The translations under genes were made by a program, and so were the position numbers. A DNA stretch of 62,146 nucleotides from CAZRGV01 sp964599655 (GTDB lineage: Bacteria; Planctomycetota; Planctomycetia; Isosphaerales; Isosphaeraceae). This document shows positions 27,346-35,808 of the stretch, piece by piece. The notes below the pieces were generated by a model, which ran no database searches, had not been told where the DNA came from, and saw only the letters and a program-made list of their open reading frames with translations. Numbering within the stretch: the stretch's first letter is position 1; the number at the start of each line of letters is the position of its first letter. The stretch spans positions 1 to 62,146 of the forward strand of contig CAZRGV010000019.1 of the NCBI GenBank assembly GCA_964599655.1. The letters are read 5' to 3'.

Positions 27346-29430
27346 CTACGGCCAGTATTTCGCGTTCAGTCTCTTGGCGTCGGCCGCCGTTACTCGGTAG
27401 AGCAGGATCGAGTAACCGAGACTCTCGGGCAAGGGAGTCAGCTCGCGGAAATACGAAAACGCGTGCTCCTTGGCGTTCCACGCGGGAGAAACCCAGGCCA
27501 ACGTCTCCGGATCATAGATTCGCCAGGGAAGGCCTCGGAGCAGGCTCGCGCTGATGGCGTACAAACCCGGCTTGAGTCGCGGGATTGGCCCCGCGCCAGG
27601 GGAGCGGATCAACGACGCGTAGCGTCCGGGAAGGATCGGAGGTAGGAACCAGTCGAACCCGTCACCTCGAGCCGCGAAGAGATTTGGTGGGATCTGGCCG
27701 AAGTAGGCAAGCCCGATGGGTTCCTCCTGGGGATGGTCGCGAAGCCACTCCCGCAACGGGAGCAGATCCTGACCCCAGTCGAGGTTGCTGTCGATCAGAT
27801 GCTCGGAACCGCGAGACGGACCACCTGAAGCCCAGTTGAAGTAGGCCAGGTAATGGGGGTGAATGAGGAACGTGGCCGTGGCGGTCGCCAGTAACGAACC
27901 GACGACCAGCGCCATCGCCAGGGTCCGAACCCGACCCTTCAAGCCGATCACCCAGGGCGCGAGCTTCCCGGTCGCGATGAAGACATAAGGAAACATCGCC
28001 AGAACGTATCGCAAGCCGAGATTGATGTCCGTCAGGAAGCTCATCGCTCCAAGGACCGCGAGGGGAACCGCCCAGACGCAAAACGCATCCGTCCAGGCCG
28101 CGCGCGACCTTCTGGAGATCGCCAACACGCCGATCGACAGCAAGACGAGGAACCAGGTTCCCTCGGGAACCTTGTAGACGAGTGTGAGCAGGTAGTAGTA
28201 CCACCACCCGTGGCGACGGAGGACACCGTCCAGGTAAACCGGATACCCCGTAACCTCGTCGGAATCGGGATAGTTCGGATTGAGCCAGATCAGCGGTACG
28301 CCGTCCGCCTCGATTTTCTGCTCGTCGAACCCAAGGAGGTAGTGCCTGGGCAACGGGCTGGGAAATCGATCCAGCCAAGTGCCCCGGAACCGGTTGACCC
28401 TGTGTCTCCAGGAGATGTCGATCAGCTCGTTTCCACTGAGCCTGTCCGGATGATTCGCCCTCGAGGTGACGCCAGGCCGGGTCAAGAACGATCGGCTGGC
28501 GAAGTCGAAATCACCGAGCGGCGTGCCCACACCTTCGAAACCATAGCCGAGATCGATCGTCAGCACACAAACGGCCACGAGGACCGCGCCCTGGAGGATC
28601 GACCGGGCGATCCGCCGTGCCCGTCCCTCGTGGGTTCCTCGCGAGAGTTCGTACACGAGCCAGAGCAGGGGCCAGATCCCGAAAAGGAGCAGGTTGCTGA
28701 ACTTGGCCAACTGGGCAAGCCCCAGCACAAGCCCCGAAAACACCGCGCGTCGCCAGGTCGGCCGTTGAAGGTAACGCCAGAAGAGGAACGTGGCGCCGAC
28801 TCCCAGCGCGGCCGCGCCGACGTCCGTCGTGACCAGCCTCGCGTGGGCCAGAATGTTCGGGCAAAGGCACCAGAGCGACAGGCTGAGCAATCCCCCCATC
28901 GGGCCGTGGAGTTGCCTCGACCAAAGAAAAACGACCAGGCCGCCGAGCACGGAAAAGATCGGCATCAGCAGTCGGGCTGATCGAAACAGCTCGAAATAAC
29001 GGCCGGCGTTCAGTCCCATGAACACCTGAGCGAACATTGCTTGCGAGGGATACTCGGCTCGCCAGCTCTTGTCCATCTGGTAGAGCATCCCCGTGGCTGG
29101 TCCGGACGCGAGCACCGGAAGAGCGGCCACGAGCTTGATCAGGGGTGGGTTGTGTCGATAAAGCTTGAACGTGCCCGTTTGCCAGTAGCTGACGCCCGCC
29201 GGAAGGTGCACGACTTCGTCCACGGTCGGATTCTCGAGCACCAGGCTCGACACGGCCAGGGCCCAGTGAAGCGCCAGCAATGCCGCGACCAGACAGGCGA
29301 TCTGGCGGCCCGACGGCTCGAATCCGGTGATCGAACGAGCGGCCAGAGTCGGTTCCGTCGACACGGAATGGGAGGACCTCGCGACCGGGACGGGTTTGGA
29401 TGCGTTGCGCCGGTTGGGGCGTCGAGCCAA
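27346..29430 (-). CDS. GT39/PMT-like membrane glycosyltransferase
   Basis: A ~694-residue integral membrane protein. The start is a TTG at 29430, supported by GGAG seven bases upstream; the upstream extension is low-complexity. After a basic N-terminus come about eleven hydrophobic helices (first: IACLVAALLALHWALAVSSLVL). The first extracytoplasmic loop begins NPTVDEVVHLPAGVSYWQTG, with the Asp-Glu pair expected of GT-C enzymes of the ArnT/PMT/GT39 type; a C-terminal periplasmic domain of ~200 residues includes DSNLDWGQDLLPLREWL. It should transfer a sugar from a polyprenyl-phosphate donor to a protein or lipid outside the cytoplasm. Donor and acceptor are unknown. It is followed by the pilT-like gene, 309 bases on. 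Confidence 0.85.
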   Translation of the reverse strand: MARRPNRRNASKPVPVARSSHSVSTEPTLAARSITGFEPSGRQIACLVAALLALHWALAVSSLVLENPTVDEVVHLPAGVSYWQTGTFKLYRHNPPLIKLVAALPVLASGPATGMLYQMDKSWRAEYPSQAMFAQVFMGLNAGRYFELFRSARLLMPIFSVLGGLVVFLWSRQLHGPMGGLLSLSLWCLCPNILAHARLVTTDVGAAALGVGATFLFWRYLQRPTWRRAVFSGLVLGLAQLAKFSNLLLFGIWPLLWLVYELSRGTHEGRARRIARSILQGAVLVAVCVLTIDLGYGFEGVGTPLGDFDFASRSFLTRPGVTSRANHPDRLSGNELIDISWRHRVNRFRGTWLDRFPSPLPRHYLLGFDEQKIEADGVPLIWLNPNYPDSDEVTGYPVYLDGVLRRHGWWYYYLLTLVYKVPEGTWFLVLLSIGVLAISRRSRAAWTDAFCVWAVPLAVLGAMSFLTDINLGLRYVLAMFPYVFIATGKLAPWVIGLKGRVRTLAMALVVGSLLATATATFLIHPHYLAYFNWASGGPSRGSEHLIDSNLDWGQDLLPLREWLRDHPQEEPIGLAYFGQIPPNLFAARGDGFDWFLPPILPGRYASLIRSPGAGPIPRLKPGLYAISASLLRGLPWRIYDPETLAWVSPAWNAKEHAFSYFRELTPLPESLGYSILLYRVTAADAKRLNAKYWP

Positions 29431-29670
29431 GGGGACACTCCGTCGGGTTCCACGTTCGATGTCGCATGCCGCCTTCTCAGGATGTCGAAGCGATCCCGAG
29501 GACGCAAGGCGAACGCTCGACAGAGACTCCACGGGTCGCCTTGACCTGAGCGCCGCTTCGGTGGGAGCGGTCGCGGAACGCGGCTCTCCCTGCGGCTGAG
29601 AACCCGAACCGTCGGGGCGGAGTCCGTCCGAGAATCTGGAGGAACGCGAGCGCGCCTTCGACCACAACGT

Positions 29671-30468
29671 TCAAGGGGACGCCAGCAGGTCCCCGCGAAG
29701 GACCGTCACGGCCTGACCGCCCAGGACGACTCGAGGGCCTTCCAGCCGAACGCGCACGACGCCACCCCGCGACGAGGCCTGATAACCGACCAGCTCCGAC
29801 TTCCCGAGCCGCTCTCCCCAAAATGGACCGAGACAGCAATGCGCCGACCCCGTCACGGGATCTTCGGGCACACCGGCCCTGGGCGCGAAGAATCGCGAGA
29901 CAAAGTCGAACTCCGACGAGGACGAGCGGCTGGTGACGATCACGCCTCGCGCCGGAACCTTCGCCAGGGCGCCGAAATCCGGCTCCAGCTCTCGAACCAC
30001 GTCCTCCGACTCCACCTCGACGAGATAATCGATCCCGTTTCGACCGGCGAGAAGGACCGGCGCGCCGAGCGCCTCGGAAAGGCCGGGCGGAGTTTCCGAC
30101 CGATCGGCCGGTTTGGAGGGAAAGTCCATTTCGATGTACGGGCCGTGTTTCCAGGCAAACAGGGCCCCGCTCCTCGTTTGGAAGATCGCGCGAGCCCCTG
30201 GATCGAGGTACGACTCTTCCCAGAGAACATGGGCCGACGCGAGCGTGGCATGTCCGCAAAGGTCGACCTCCACGGTCGGCGTGAACCATCGAAGACGAAA
30301 CGCCTCCTCCTCGCGGTGAAGAAAGGCCGTTTCCGAAAGATTCATCTCGCGTGCAACGTTCCGCATCCAACGTTCGTCGGCAGGGCCGGGAAGGATGCAA
30401 ACGGCCGCCGGATTACCCGAGAACGGGCGGTCGGTGAACGCGTCCACTTGGGTTATGGATTGTCCCAT
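29671..30468 (-). CDS. PhzF-family isomerase/epimerase-like protein
   Basis: A 265-residue member of the diaminopimelate-epimerase-fold PhzF family. Typical features are QVDAFTDRPFSGNPAAVC at the N-terminus, the catalytic Glu46 in NLSETAFLHR, the VDLCGHATLASAHVLWE motif and DPVTGSAHCCLGPFWGERLG near the C-terminus. PhzF itself isomerises a phenazine precursor, but no phenazine genes are present; most homologues have unknown substrates. Cytoplasmic. The start ATG 30468 has no strong ribosome site. A hairpin separates it from the xylulokinase gene upstream, so it probably has its own promoter within 102 bases. Confidence 0.9.
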   Translation of the reverse strand: MGQSITQVDAFTDRPFSGNPAAVCILPGPADERWMRNVAREMNLSETAFLHREEEAFRLRWFTPTVEVDLCGHATLASAHVLWEESYLDPGARAIFQTRSGALFAWKHGPYIEMDFPSKPADRSETPPGLSEALGAPVLLAGRNGIDYLVEVESEDVVRELEPDFGALAKVPARGVIVTSRSSSSEFDFVSRFFAPRAGVPEDPVTGSAHCCLGPFWGERLGKSELVGYQASSRGGVVRVRLEGPRVVLGGQAVTVLRGDLLASP

Positions 30469-30491
30469 GTCGTCAGGCTCTCGGGCTCCGA

Positions 30492-30519
30492 GAGATCCGC
30501 GTTGAATCGCGCGGATCTC
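30492..30519 (-). terminator. Hairpin between xylB and the phzF-like gene
   Basis: GAGATCCGCG (30492-30501) and CGCGGATCTC (30510-30519) form a perfect 10 bp stem with an 8-base loop, ~50 bases past the xylulokinase stop on the minus strand. No T run follows. Confidence 0.6.
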
Positions 30520-30570
30520 GCGAGGTCGACCAGGTATCCAACCAAGGGACAGCTCAACGATGCCGGAGGT

Positions 30571-32106
30571 TCAGCCTTCGGCCAGTTCCGCCATCGCCTT
30601 GAATGAGTCTCGAAGATCGAAATAGAGCTTGCGATAAATCTGGTAACCCCGGTCGTAGAGGGCCTTCGACGTTGGGATCGCGGGAACGCGATCGACAACC
30701 TGGATCATCTGGTCGCACGCTTCGGGTACCGTCGAAAAGGCCCCGGTCCCCACCTGAGCCAGCAGAGCCACGCCAAAGGCAGGGCCTTCGTGGGCGTTGA
30801 TCGTGCAGACTTCCTGACCATAAATGTCAGCCTGAATCTGCCGCCAGAGGGAGCCGCGAGCACCACCGCCGGAGAGGCGGATCTGGGTCAGATCCACGCC
30901 CATCTCACGGATCAACTCCAGACTGTCCCTCATGGCGTAGGTCGCCCCTTCGAGCACCGACCGGATCAGGTGCGTCCGACCGTGACGGACGGTCAGGCCG
31001 ATCCAGCCGCCTCGAGCGTCCGGGTCGAAATGGGGCGTCCTTTCACCGGTCAAGTAGGGCAGGAAGAACAGCCCCTCACAACCCGGTTCGGCCTGGGCGG
31101 CCTCCTCGCTCAGAAGGTCGTACGGATCGACATGCAAGGCCGGCGCGGCTTCGACCTCAACATCTCCCAGTTCGTCACGAACCCAGCGGAGGCTGCCACC
31201 CGCCGAGAGCACGACGCCCATGACGTGCCATGCTCCAGGGACGGCATGGCAACCTCGCTGCAATCGCCCGAGTGGGTCGAAGCCGGGCTCGGTGGTGTGC
31301 GCGAAGACCACGCCGGAGGTTCCCATGGTCGCGGAGACCACGCCCGGCCGGACGATTCCATTGCCCACGGCACCGGCGGGCTGATCGCCGCCCCCACCCA
31401 CGATCGGCGTGTTCGGGAGCAGGCCGGTCGCCTCGGAGCCGATCACGCTGACGGTCGACGAGACTTCGGGGCTTTCGAAGCAAGCGGGCAATAGGGCCTT
31501 GTCGATCTCAAGCTTTTCGAGCAGCGCGTCGCTCCAGCAACGGTTGGCGACGTCAAGCATCAAGGTACCCGACGCGTCACTGACCTCGGTGGCATAGGTG
31601 CCACTGAGTCGATATCGGATATAGTCCTTCGGCAGAAGGACCTGGCGCACCTTCTCCCAGTTCTCCGGCTCGTGCTTTCGGAGCCAGAGGAGCTTGGGGG
31701 CGGTGAAGCCGGTGAGCGCGGGATTGCCAACCATGCGCACCAGCGACTCACGACCGCCGGCTCGTTCCTCGATTTCCTGGCATTCGGCCTTGGTCCGCTG
31801 ATCGTTCCAGAGCAAGGCCTTGCGGATGACGTGACCGTCGCCGTCCAGAAAGACCGAGCCGTGCATTTGACCGCTCAAACCGATGCCCGCGATATCCGCG
31901 GGCTTCAGGTTCGCCTTGGAGAGAACGTCGCGGATGGTCGCAACCGTGGCGCTCCACCAGAGGTCGGGATCTTGCTCCGACCAACCGGGTCTGGGGTAAT
32001 CGCACGGGTATTCGGCCGAAGCCGTGGCCAGGATCGCTCCGGTTTCCTCAATGGCGATCGTCTTCGTCCCGGACGTCCCGACATCGATCCCTAGCGTGAC
32101 GCTCAC
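30571..32106 (-). CDS. xylB: Xylulokinase (FGGY family)
   Basis: A 511-residue FGGY carbohydrate kinase that phosphorylates D-xylulose, or a close ketose, with ATP. Motifs: TLGIDVGTSGTKTIAI (phosphate 1), IGLSGQMHGSVFLD, WNDQRTKAECQEI, the catalytic GGGGDQPAGAVGNGI with Asp, MGTSGVVF, and the C-terminal adenosine loop IRLSGGGARGSLWRQIQAD. The start is GTG 32106: GGGAG lies seven to eight bases upstream, and the codon overlaps the preceding stop as GTGA, implying translational coupling to the metallo-hydrolase gene. ATG 32121 would overlap more and has no ribosome site. Last gene of a three-gene set. Confidence 0.93.
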   Translation of the reverse strand: MSVTLGIDVGTSGTKTIAIEETGAILATASAEYPCDYPRPGWSEQDPDLWWSATVATIRDVLSKANLKPADIAGIGLSGQMHGSVFLDGDGHVIRKALLWNDQRTKAECQEIEERAGGRESLVRMVGNPALTGFTAPKLLWLRKHEPENWEKVRQVLLPKDYIRYRLSGTYATEVSDASGTLMLDVANRCWSDALLEKLEIDKALLPACFESPEVSSTVSVIGSEATGLLPNTPIVGGGGDQPAGAVGNGIVRPGVVSATMGTSGVVFAHTTEPGFDPLGRLQRGCHAVPGAWHVMGVVLSAGGSLRWVRDELGDVEVEAAPALHVDPYDLLSEEAAQAEPGCEGLFFLPYLTGERTPHFDPDARGGWIGLTVRHGRTHLIRSVLEGATYAMRDSLELIREMGVDLTQIRLSGGGARGSLWRQIQADIYGQEVCTINAHEGPAFGVALLAQVGTGAFSTVPEACDQMIQVVDRVPAIPTSKALYDRGYQIYRKLYFDLRDSFKAMAELAEG

Positions 32107-32957
32107 GGTCGGATCTCCCATCGCTCGCCACAACGCAGCACCTGGGGTCTCACGCCCTCGGGTAGCTCGGCGGCCGCGGTTTCGAACACACCGACTGGCA
32201 CGGTGTTAAAGGTGAACATCTCGTAATGGTGAGGCACGAGGTACCTGGGCCGGCATCGACTCGCAAGCGCGACGGCTTCCTTCGCCGACATGTTCCCCGC
32301 CACGCCTCGCGACGGGTCACGGCCGTTGATCGGCAGGAAGAAGACGTCGAACGGACCGGGTCCCAGAAAGGTGTCGAGCCCCTCGTAGAGCATCGAGTCG
32401 CCGCTGTGATACAACCGGCGTCCATCCGCTTCCACGACGTACCCCAGATAAAGATGGCGACCAGCCTCGTCCTTGTCGAGCCCCTCGTGGGCCGAAGGAA
32501 TGGCCCGCACCGTGAAGCCCGCGCGTTCGTACGTCCTTCCCACTTCCAGGCCCATCACGCGTTCCGCGGGAAGACCGAGCGAGATCGCATGATCGACGAG
32601 CGCCTCGGGAACGACCAGCTCCGCGTTCGGGGAAGCCCGCAACAGCCCGGGCAAGGTGCCGGGATCCATGTGATCCGAGTGCTTGTGGCTCGACAGGATG
32701 ACGTCGATGCCGCTCAGTTGATCGCCTCGAATCGGACACTCGGTCATCCGGACGTGGGGCTTATTCGTCCTTTCATACTTCTTCGTCAGGTGTTCCGAAA
32801 GGTACGGGTCGATCACCATCGTCCCATACCGCGACTTGATCACGAATCCGCTCTGCCCGAGCCACCAGACGACCAAAGATCCCTCGGCGGGCTGGGCGTT
32901 CTGGATCTCCTCGGCCAACTCACGCCCCTTACGCACGGGTTGGATCAATTTCGCCAT
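32103..32957 (-). CDS. UlaG-like MBL-fold metallo-hydrolase
   Basis: A 284-residue metallo-beta-lactamase-fold protein with the metal-binding HKHSDH motif in ILSSHKHSDHMDPGTL, a following Asp in YHSGDSMLYEG and His residues in VPHHYEMFTFN. The order resembles UlaG, the L-ascorbate-6-phosphate lactonase. ATG 32957 has GGAG eight bases upstream. Together with the overlapping xylulokinase it suggests opening of a sugar lactone phosphate before entry to the pentose phosphate pathway, as in ascorbate use, but other ula genes are absent from the window. It begins 73 bases after the MetE-like gene. Confidence 0.85.
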   Translation of the reverse strand: MAKLIQPVRKGRELAEEIQNAQPAEGSLVVWWLGQSGFVIKSRYGTMVIDPYLSEHLTKKYERTNKPHVRMTECPIRGDQLSGIDVILSSHKHSDHMDPGTLPGLLRASPNAELVVPEALVDHAISLGLPAERVMGLEVGRTYERAGFTVRAIPSAHEGLDKDEAGRHLYLGYVVEADGRRLYHSGDSMLYEGLDTFLGPGPFDVFFLPINGRDPSRGVAGNMSAKEAVALASRCRPRYLVPHHYEMFTFNTVPVGVFETAAAELPEGVRPQVLRCGERWEIRP

Positions 32958-33030
32958 GCAAAACGCTCCGCGCCAACCCGCTCTTTCCTCGATCCAGTGA
33001 ACTCTCAACGCCACGGACCAGTAGGCCGCC

Positions 33031-34069
33031 TCAGACGGGACCGCGCCATTCGTCACGCACCAGCCGGACTCCGTCGACCATCGCCTTCGCCTTGGCCGTC
33101 GCCACGTGCCTGGCCGTCTGGGAGAATCCGCAATCTGGCGTGACCGAAACGCGCGCCGGGTCGACGTACTTCAACACCGTTCGCAATCGCTCGGCCACCA
33201 GTTCGGGGGGCTCGATCCAGGTGTTCTTCACATCGACGAGGCCGACCGCCACATCCATCGACTCCGGCAACTGGGCCAGGAGCTCGATTTCGGCCATCTC
33301 CCGGCTGGCGAACTCCATCGCCAGTTGTTGAACCCTGGCCCGGCCGATATGAGGAAACAAGGGACGATACGACCGCCAACCGACCGCTCTCGCCCGATAG
33401 TTTCCAAAACACATATGCATACTTATGTAAGCGTTGACACCCTCCACGGTACGAGAGACGACGTCGAGGAAGCGGTCGGAGTTGTCGGGATGGCAGGCGA
33501 AGCTCGGCTCGTCGATCTGGAGAAACCCAACCCCCTCGGCGGCGAGCGCCTTGAGCTCGGCGTTGACGATCGGGATCAGGCACTCGGTCACGGCCAGTCG
33601 ATCCGCGTAAACGTTCCCGCCGTTGATGCAGCCCGCGAGCGTGAATGGGCCCGGAACGGGCATCTTGGCCGGTGCGTCCGTGAGCTCGCGAAACCGACGG
33701 TACTCCTCGACCGTCCCGAGACCGCAAGGGGCTCGAAGGGGAGCGACGCACACGTACTTGCTTCGTTGATCGTGCGCGGGTGCCCCGAGCAGCCTCGCCT
33801 GGGGAAGCGGCTCCAGCCCTTCGAGGTAGTCGTAGAATCCCAGGTTGAAGTCAACGCGTTGCATCTCGCCGTCGGTAATCCTGTCAAGTCCAGCGCGACG
33901 CTGGTCATCGACCGCGANNNNNNNNNNNNNNNNNNNCGCGGAGGGCCTCCTCGCGATCGGCGGGACCGAACTGCTCGGGGTGGGCCGCGACATCGGCGAC
34001 GAACTTGGCATACCAGCCCGGGAACGACCAGCTCCCGATCACGGTTGCGGGCAGAAAGGGTTGATCCAT
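33031..34069 (-). CDS. MetE C-terminal-domain-like methyltransferase, interrupted by assembly gap
   Basis: Cobalamin-independent methionine synthase family, catalytic-barrel-only form of ~345 residues. The N-terminus, MDQPFLPATVIGSWSFPGWY..., starts at ATG 34069 and lies to the right of the N run (33918-33936); the rest continues to its left in another frame, so the gene is one and the gap length is arbitrary. The expected zinc ligands are present: His and Cys in SMHMCFGNY and Cys in VTPDCGFSQTARH. Short forms without the folate-binding N-terminal half often use other methyl donors or act in catabolism. Downstream come the metallo-hydrolase and xylulokinase; whether the three share a pathway is unknown. 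Confidence 0.88.
33918..33936. other. Assembly gap (19 N) in the MetE-like gene
   Basis: The coding frame changes across the gap. Codons for EALR lie on the right and AVDDQ on the left; from family pattern only a handful of residues are missing. Confidence 0.98.
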
Positions 34070-34170
34070 TGTCGATCAAAGGGCGAGGATTAGTCCGGCC
34101 GCCGATCTCCCGTGTCGCGACCGACTCACACGATGCCAGGTGTGAGCCTCGATTGCAAAGGGAAAGCGTC

Positions 34171-34189
34171 CGCCGGGAATCTCCCGGCG
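34171..34189 (-). terminator. Hairpin ending the chemosensory/GTPase operon
   Basis: CGCCGGGA (34171-34178) and TCCCGGCG (34182-34189) form a perfect 8 bp stem with a 3-base loop, 26 bases past the stop of the GAP1-N2 gene. Another small hairpin, CACAC/GTGTG, follows near 34126-34145 in the upstream region of the MetE-like gene. Confidence 0.6.
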
Positions 34190-34215
34190 CGTCGAGGTTC
34201 ACCCCTCCGATCGCG

Positions 34216-34884
34216 TCAATCCACGAGATTCAGAAGAAAGGGCCGGACCGAGGACGGCCGGAGACTCGTCGAAAAGCTGATCGCCAGAAGCTGCTCGGGT
34301 GAGAGAAGGGCAACAAGGCATTCCGCCAGTTGAATTCGATCTCCCGAATGCTTCCACTTCACTGACTTCCCAGAAAGCAGTTGCGCGACGATCCGGTCGA
34401 GCTCCGAGCGATCGAGGTCGCCCAATCGGTTGGAAAGCGACTGCTCCTCCCTCGGGAGAAAACACGTGGAGAGTTCGGCCTTCTCCAGCAGCAACGGAGG
34501 ATCGGGCTGGTAGTGCAGATGGCCGAGAGCCAGGGCATCCCAGTAAAGGGCGAAGGGCTGGTAATCCGCCTCTTTCAGTTGCGACTTCTCGAAAATGAGC
34601 GCGTGCGTGTAGAGTTGCCGGCCCCCGCGACCGCTGTATTCGGGTGGTCCCTGACAGGTCCTGGAAAGGGAGAACCGGCCGCCGGGAAGGGGATGGAAAT
34701 TGACACTCGTCTGATTCACGTCATCGACGATCAAGCCGCCGTGCGAAGGACACCAAGTCGAGAGCGCGGCGGCTTCCTGATCGGTCACGCCCGCGGATCG
34801 GGATACGACATGATACCCCGATCGCCCTTGACGTTCCAGCGAGGTGAAGACCGCGTGTTCGACCCACAAGGTCGCGTCCCCCAC
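34216..34884 (-). CDS. GAP1-N2-like GTPase-associated adaptor, stand-alone
   Basis: A 222-residue protein resembling the type-2 N-terminal domain of 'GTPase-associated protein 1': WVEHAVFTSLERQGRSGYHV near the start, GLIVDDVNQTSVNFHPLPGG, then RFSLSRTCQGPPEYSGRGGR followed by QLYTHALIF. The family was defined computationally by its fixed neighbourhood with TRAFAC-type GTPases. Full GAP1 proteins are several times longer, with middle and C-terminal domains; here only the N2 module is present. The GTG start abuts the TGA of the GTPase gene with no gap, so the two are almost surely co-translated. I infer that it binds the GTPase as regulator or coupling subunit. Last gene of a ten-gene operon. 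Confidence 0.75.
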   Translation of the reverse strand: MGDATLWVEHAVFTSLERQGRSGYHVVSRSAGVTDQEAAALSTWCPSHGGLIVDDVNQTSVNFHPLPGGRFSLSRTCQGPPEYSGRGGRQLYTHALIFEKSQLKEADYQPFALYWDALALGHLHYQPDPPLLLEKAELSTCFLPREEQSLSNRLGDLDRSELDRIVAQLLSGKSVKWKHSGDRIQLAECLVALLSPEQLLAISFSTSLRPSSVRPFLLNLVD

Positions 34885-35778
34885 TCATCCGAGTTGTCCC
34901 GCCAGCCAGGCGAGGGGCTCGATGATCCCCCTCGGCTCCACGCGAAGCGGAACCAGGCTCTCGAACCCTTCCCGGTCGATCAGACGGCCGCACGACCCGG
35001 CAACCCCCGAGCAGAAGAAGCGATAATGCTTCAAACGCGAAGAACACAATCGCCACAATCCAGGCGCGTTGGAACGCGCGAAGCCTTCCGGGTCTCGAAT
35101 CGGATCATCGCACAGATCGGTCTTGGTGAAGACGACCGCCACCGGAATCTCGACCTTGCGCTTCTTTGTCGATCGAAGCGTATCGAGATAGGTGATCAGC
35201 TGCATCGCGAACAGCTCTTGTCCCTGGCCGTCGGCGGCGATCTGGAGAACGTCGGCCAGCACGACGAGCCCCTCGCAACGCGAAATCAGCGCGCGGATCG
35301 TCGGATTCGAGCGGGGCGTCTCAATCTCGGACATGACGCTTTCGCCGGCCACGTCGGGAGTCACGAGGTCGAAGACCGTCTTCCGCTTCGCGGTCGAGAT
35401 TTCGCAATGAGCCCACTGCCAGCGATCCGGCTCATTGGGGGTTTTTTCTGGAAATCGCTGGCGTTCGAGAGCCAGGATCAGGTTGCGGTGCAGCGCCAGC
35501 GTGAACGGGCCACGCGCCAGGCCGTGAAGACCGCCAGCCCCACGAGCCAGAAGGTCCAGCAACATGCCCAGGTACACGGTCTTGCCCACGCCGCTCGGCC
35601 CCAGCACGCCAACAAATCGTGGCGACTGTTCCCGAGCCCAGATCGACTCCATGACCTCGGAGGGCGCATGGCAGTGACCGCACGGCTCGGCCTGGACGAC
35701 GCGCCCGTTGCAGAGAGGGCACGCTAAGTCGTAGCGCCCCTGAGAGTAGGTCATTGACATTGCGTTATACGAATTCAT
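34885..35778 (-). CDS. Zinc-ribbon TRAFAC-type GTPase
   Basis: A 297-residue GTPase. Cys20, Cys23, Cys33 and Cys36 (CPLC...CGHC) form a zinc ribbon before the G domain. P-loop GPSGVGKT spans 60-67; a Walker-B/switch-II candidate is TPDVAGE (140-146); TKTD (218-221) is the base-recognition motif. This matches the single G-domain partner of GAP1 adaptors (double-GTPase-related families). ATG 35778 has AGGAG nine bases upstream. No membrane segment is present. It follows the FGE-like gene by 30 bases and abuts the GAP1-N2 gene. By position it is the likely output switch of the upstream chemosensory genes, comparable in logic to MglA downstream of Frz in myxobacteria, though it is not an MglA homologue. 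Confidence 0.82.
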   Translation of the reverse strand: MNSYNAMSMTYSQGRYDLACPLCNGRVVQAEPCGHCHAPSEVMESIWAREQSPRFVGVLGPSGVGKTVYLGMLLDLLARGAGGLHGLARGPFTLALHRNLILALERQRFPEKTPNEPDRWQWAHCEISTAKRKTVFDLVTPDVAGESVMSEIETPRSNPTIRALISRCEGLVVLADVLQIAADGQGQELFAMQLITYLDTLRSTKKRKVEIPVAVVFTKTDLCDDPIRDPEGFARSNAPGLWRLCSSRLKHYRFFCSGVAGSCGRLIDREGFESLVPLRVEPRGIIEPLAWLAGQLG

Positions 35779-35808
35779 CGACGTAAACTCCTGTCTCGAT
35801 TCTCGCGA

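Noticed and set aside
34885..35778. MglA-type polarity GTPase
   Set aside because: The zinc ribbon, P-loop context and GAP1-N2 neighbour fit the TRAFAC/double-GTPase-related group rather than MglA; the comparison to Frz/MglA is only one of logic.
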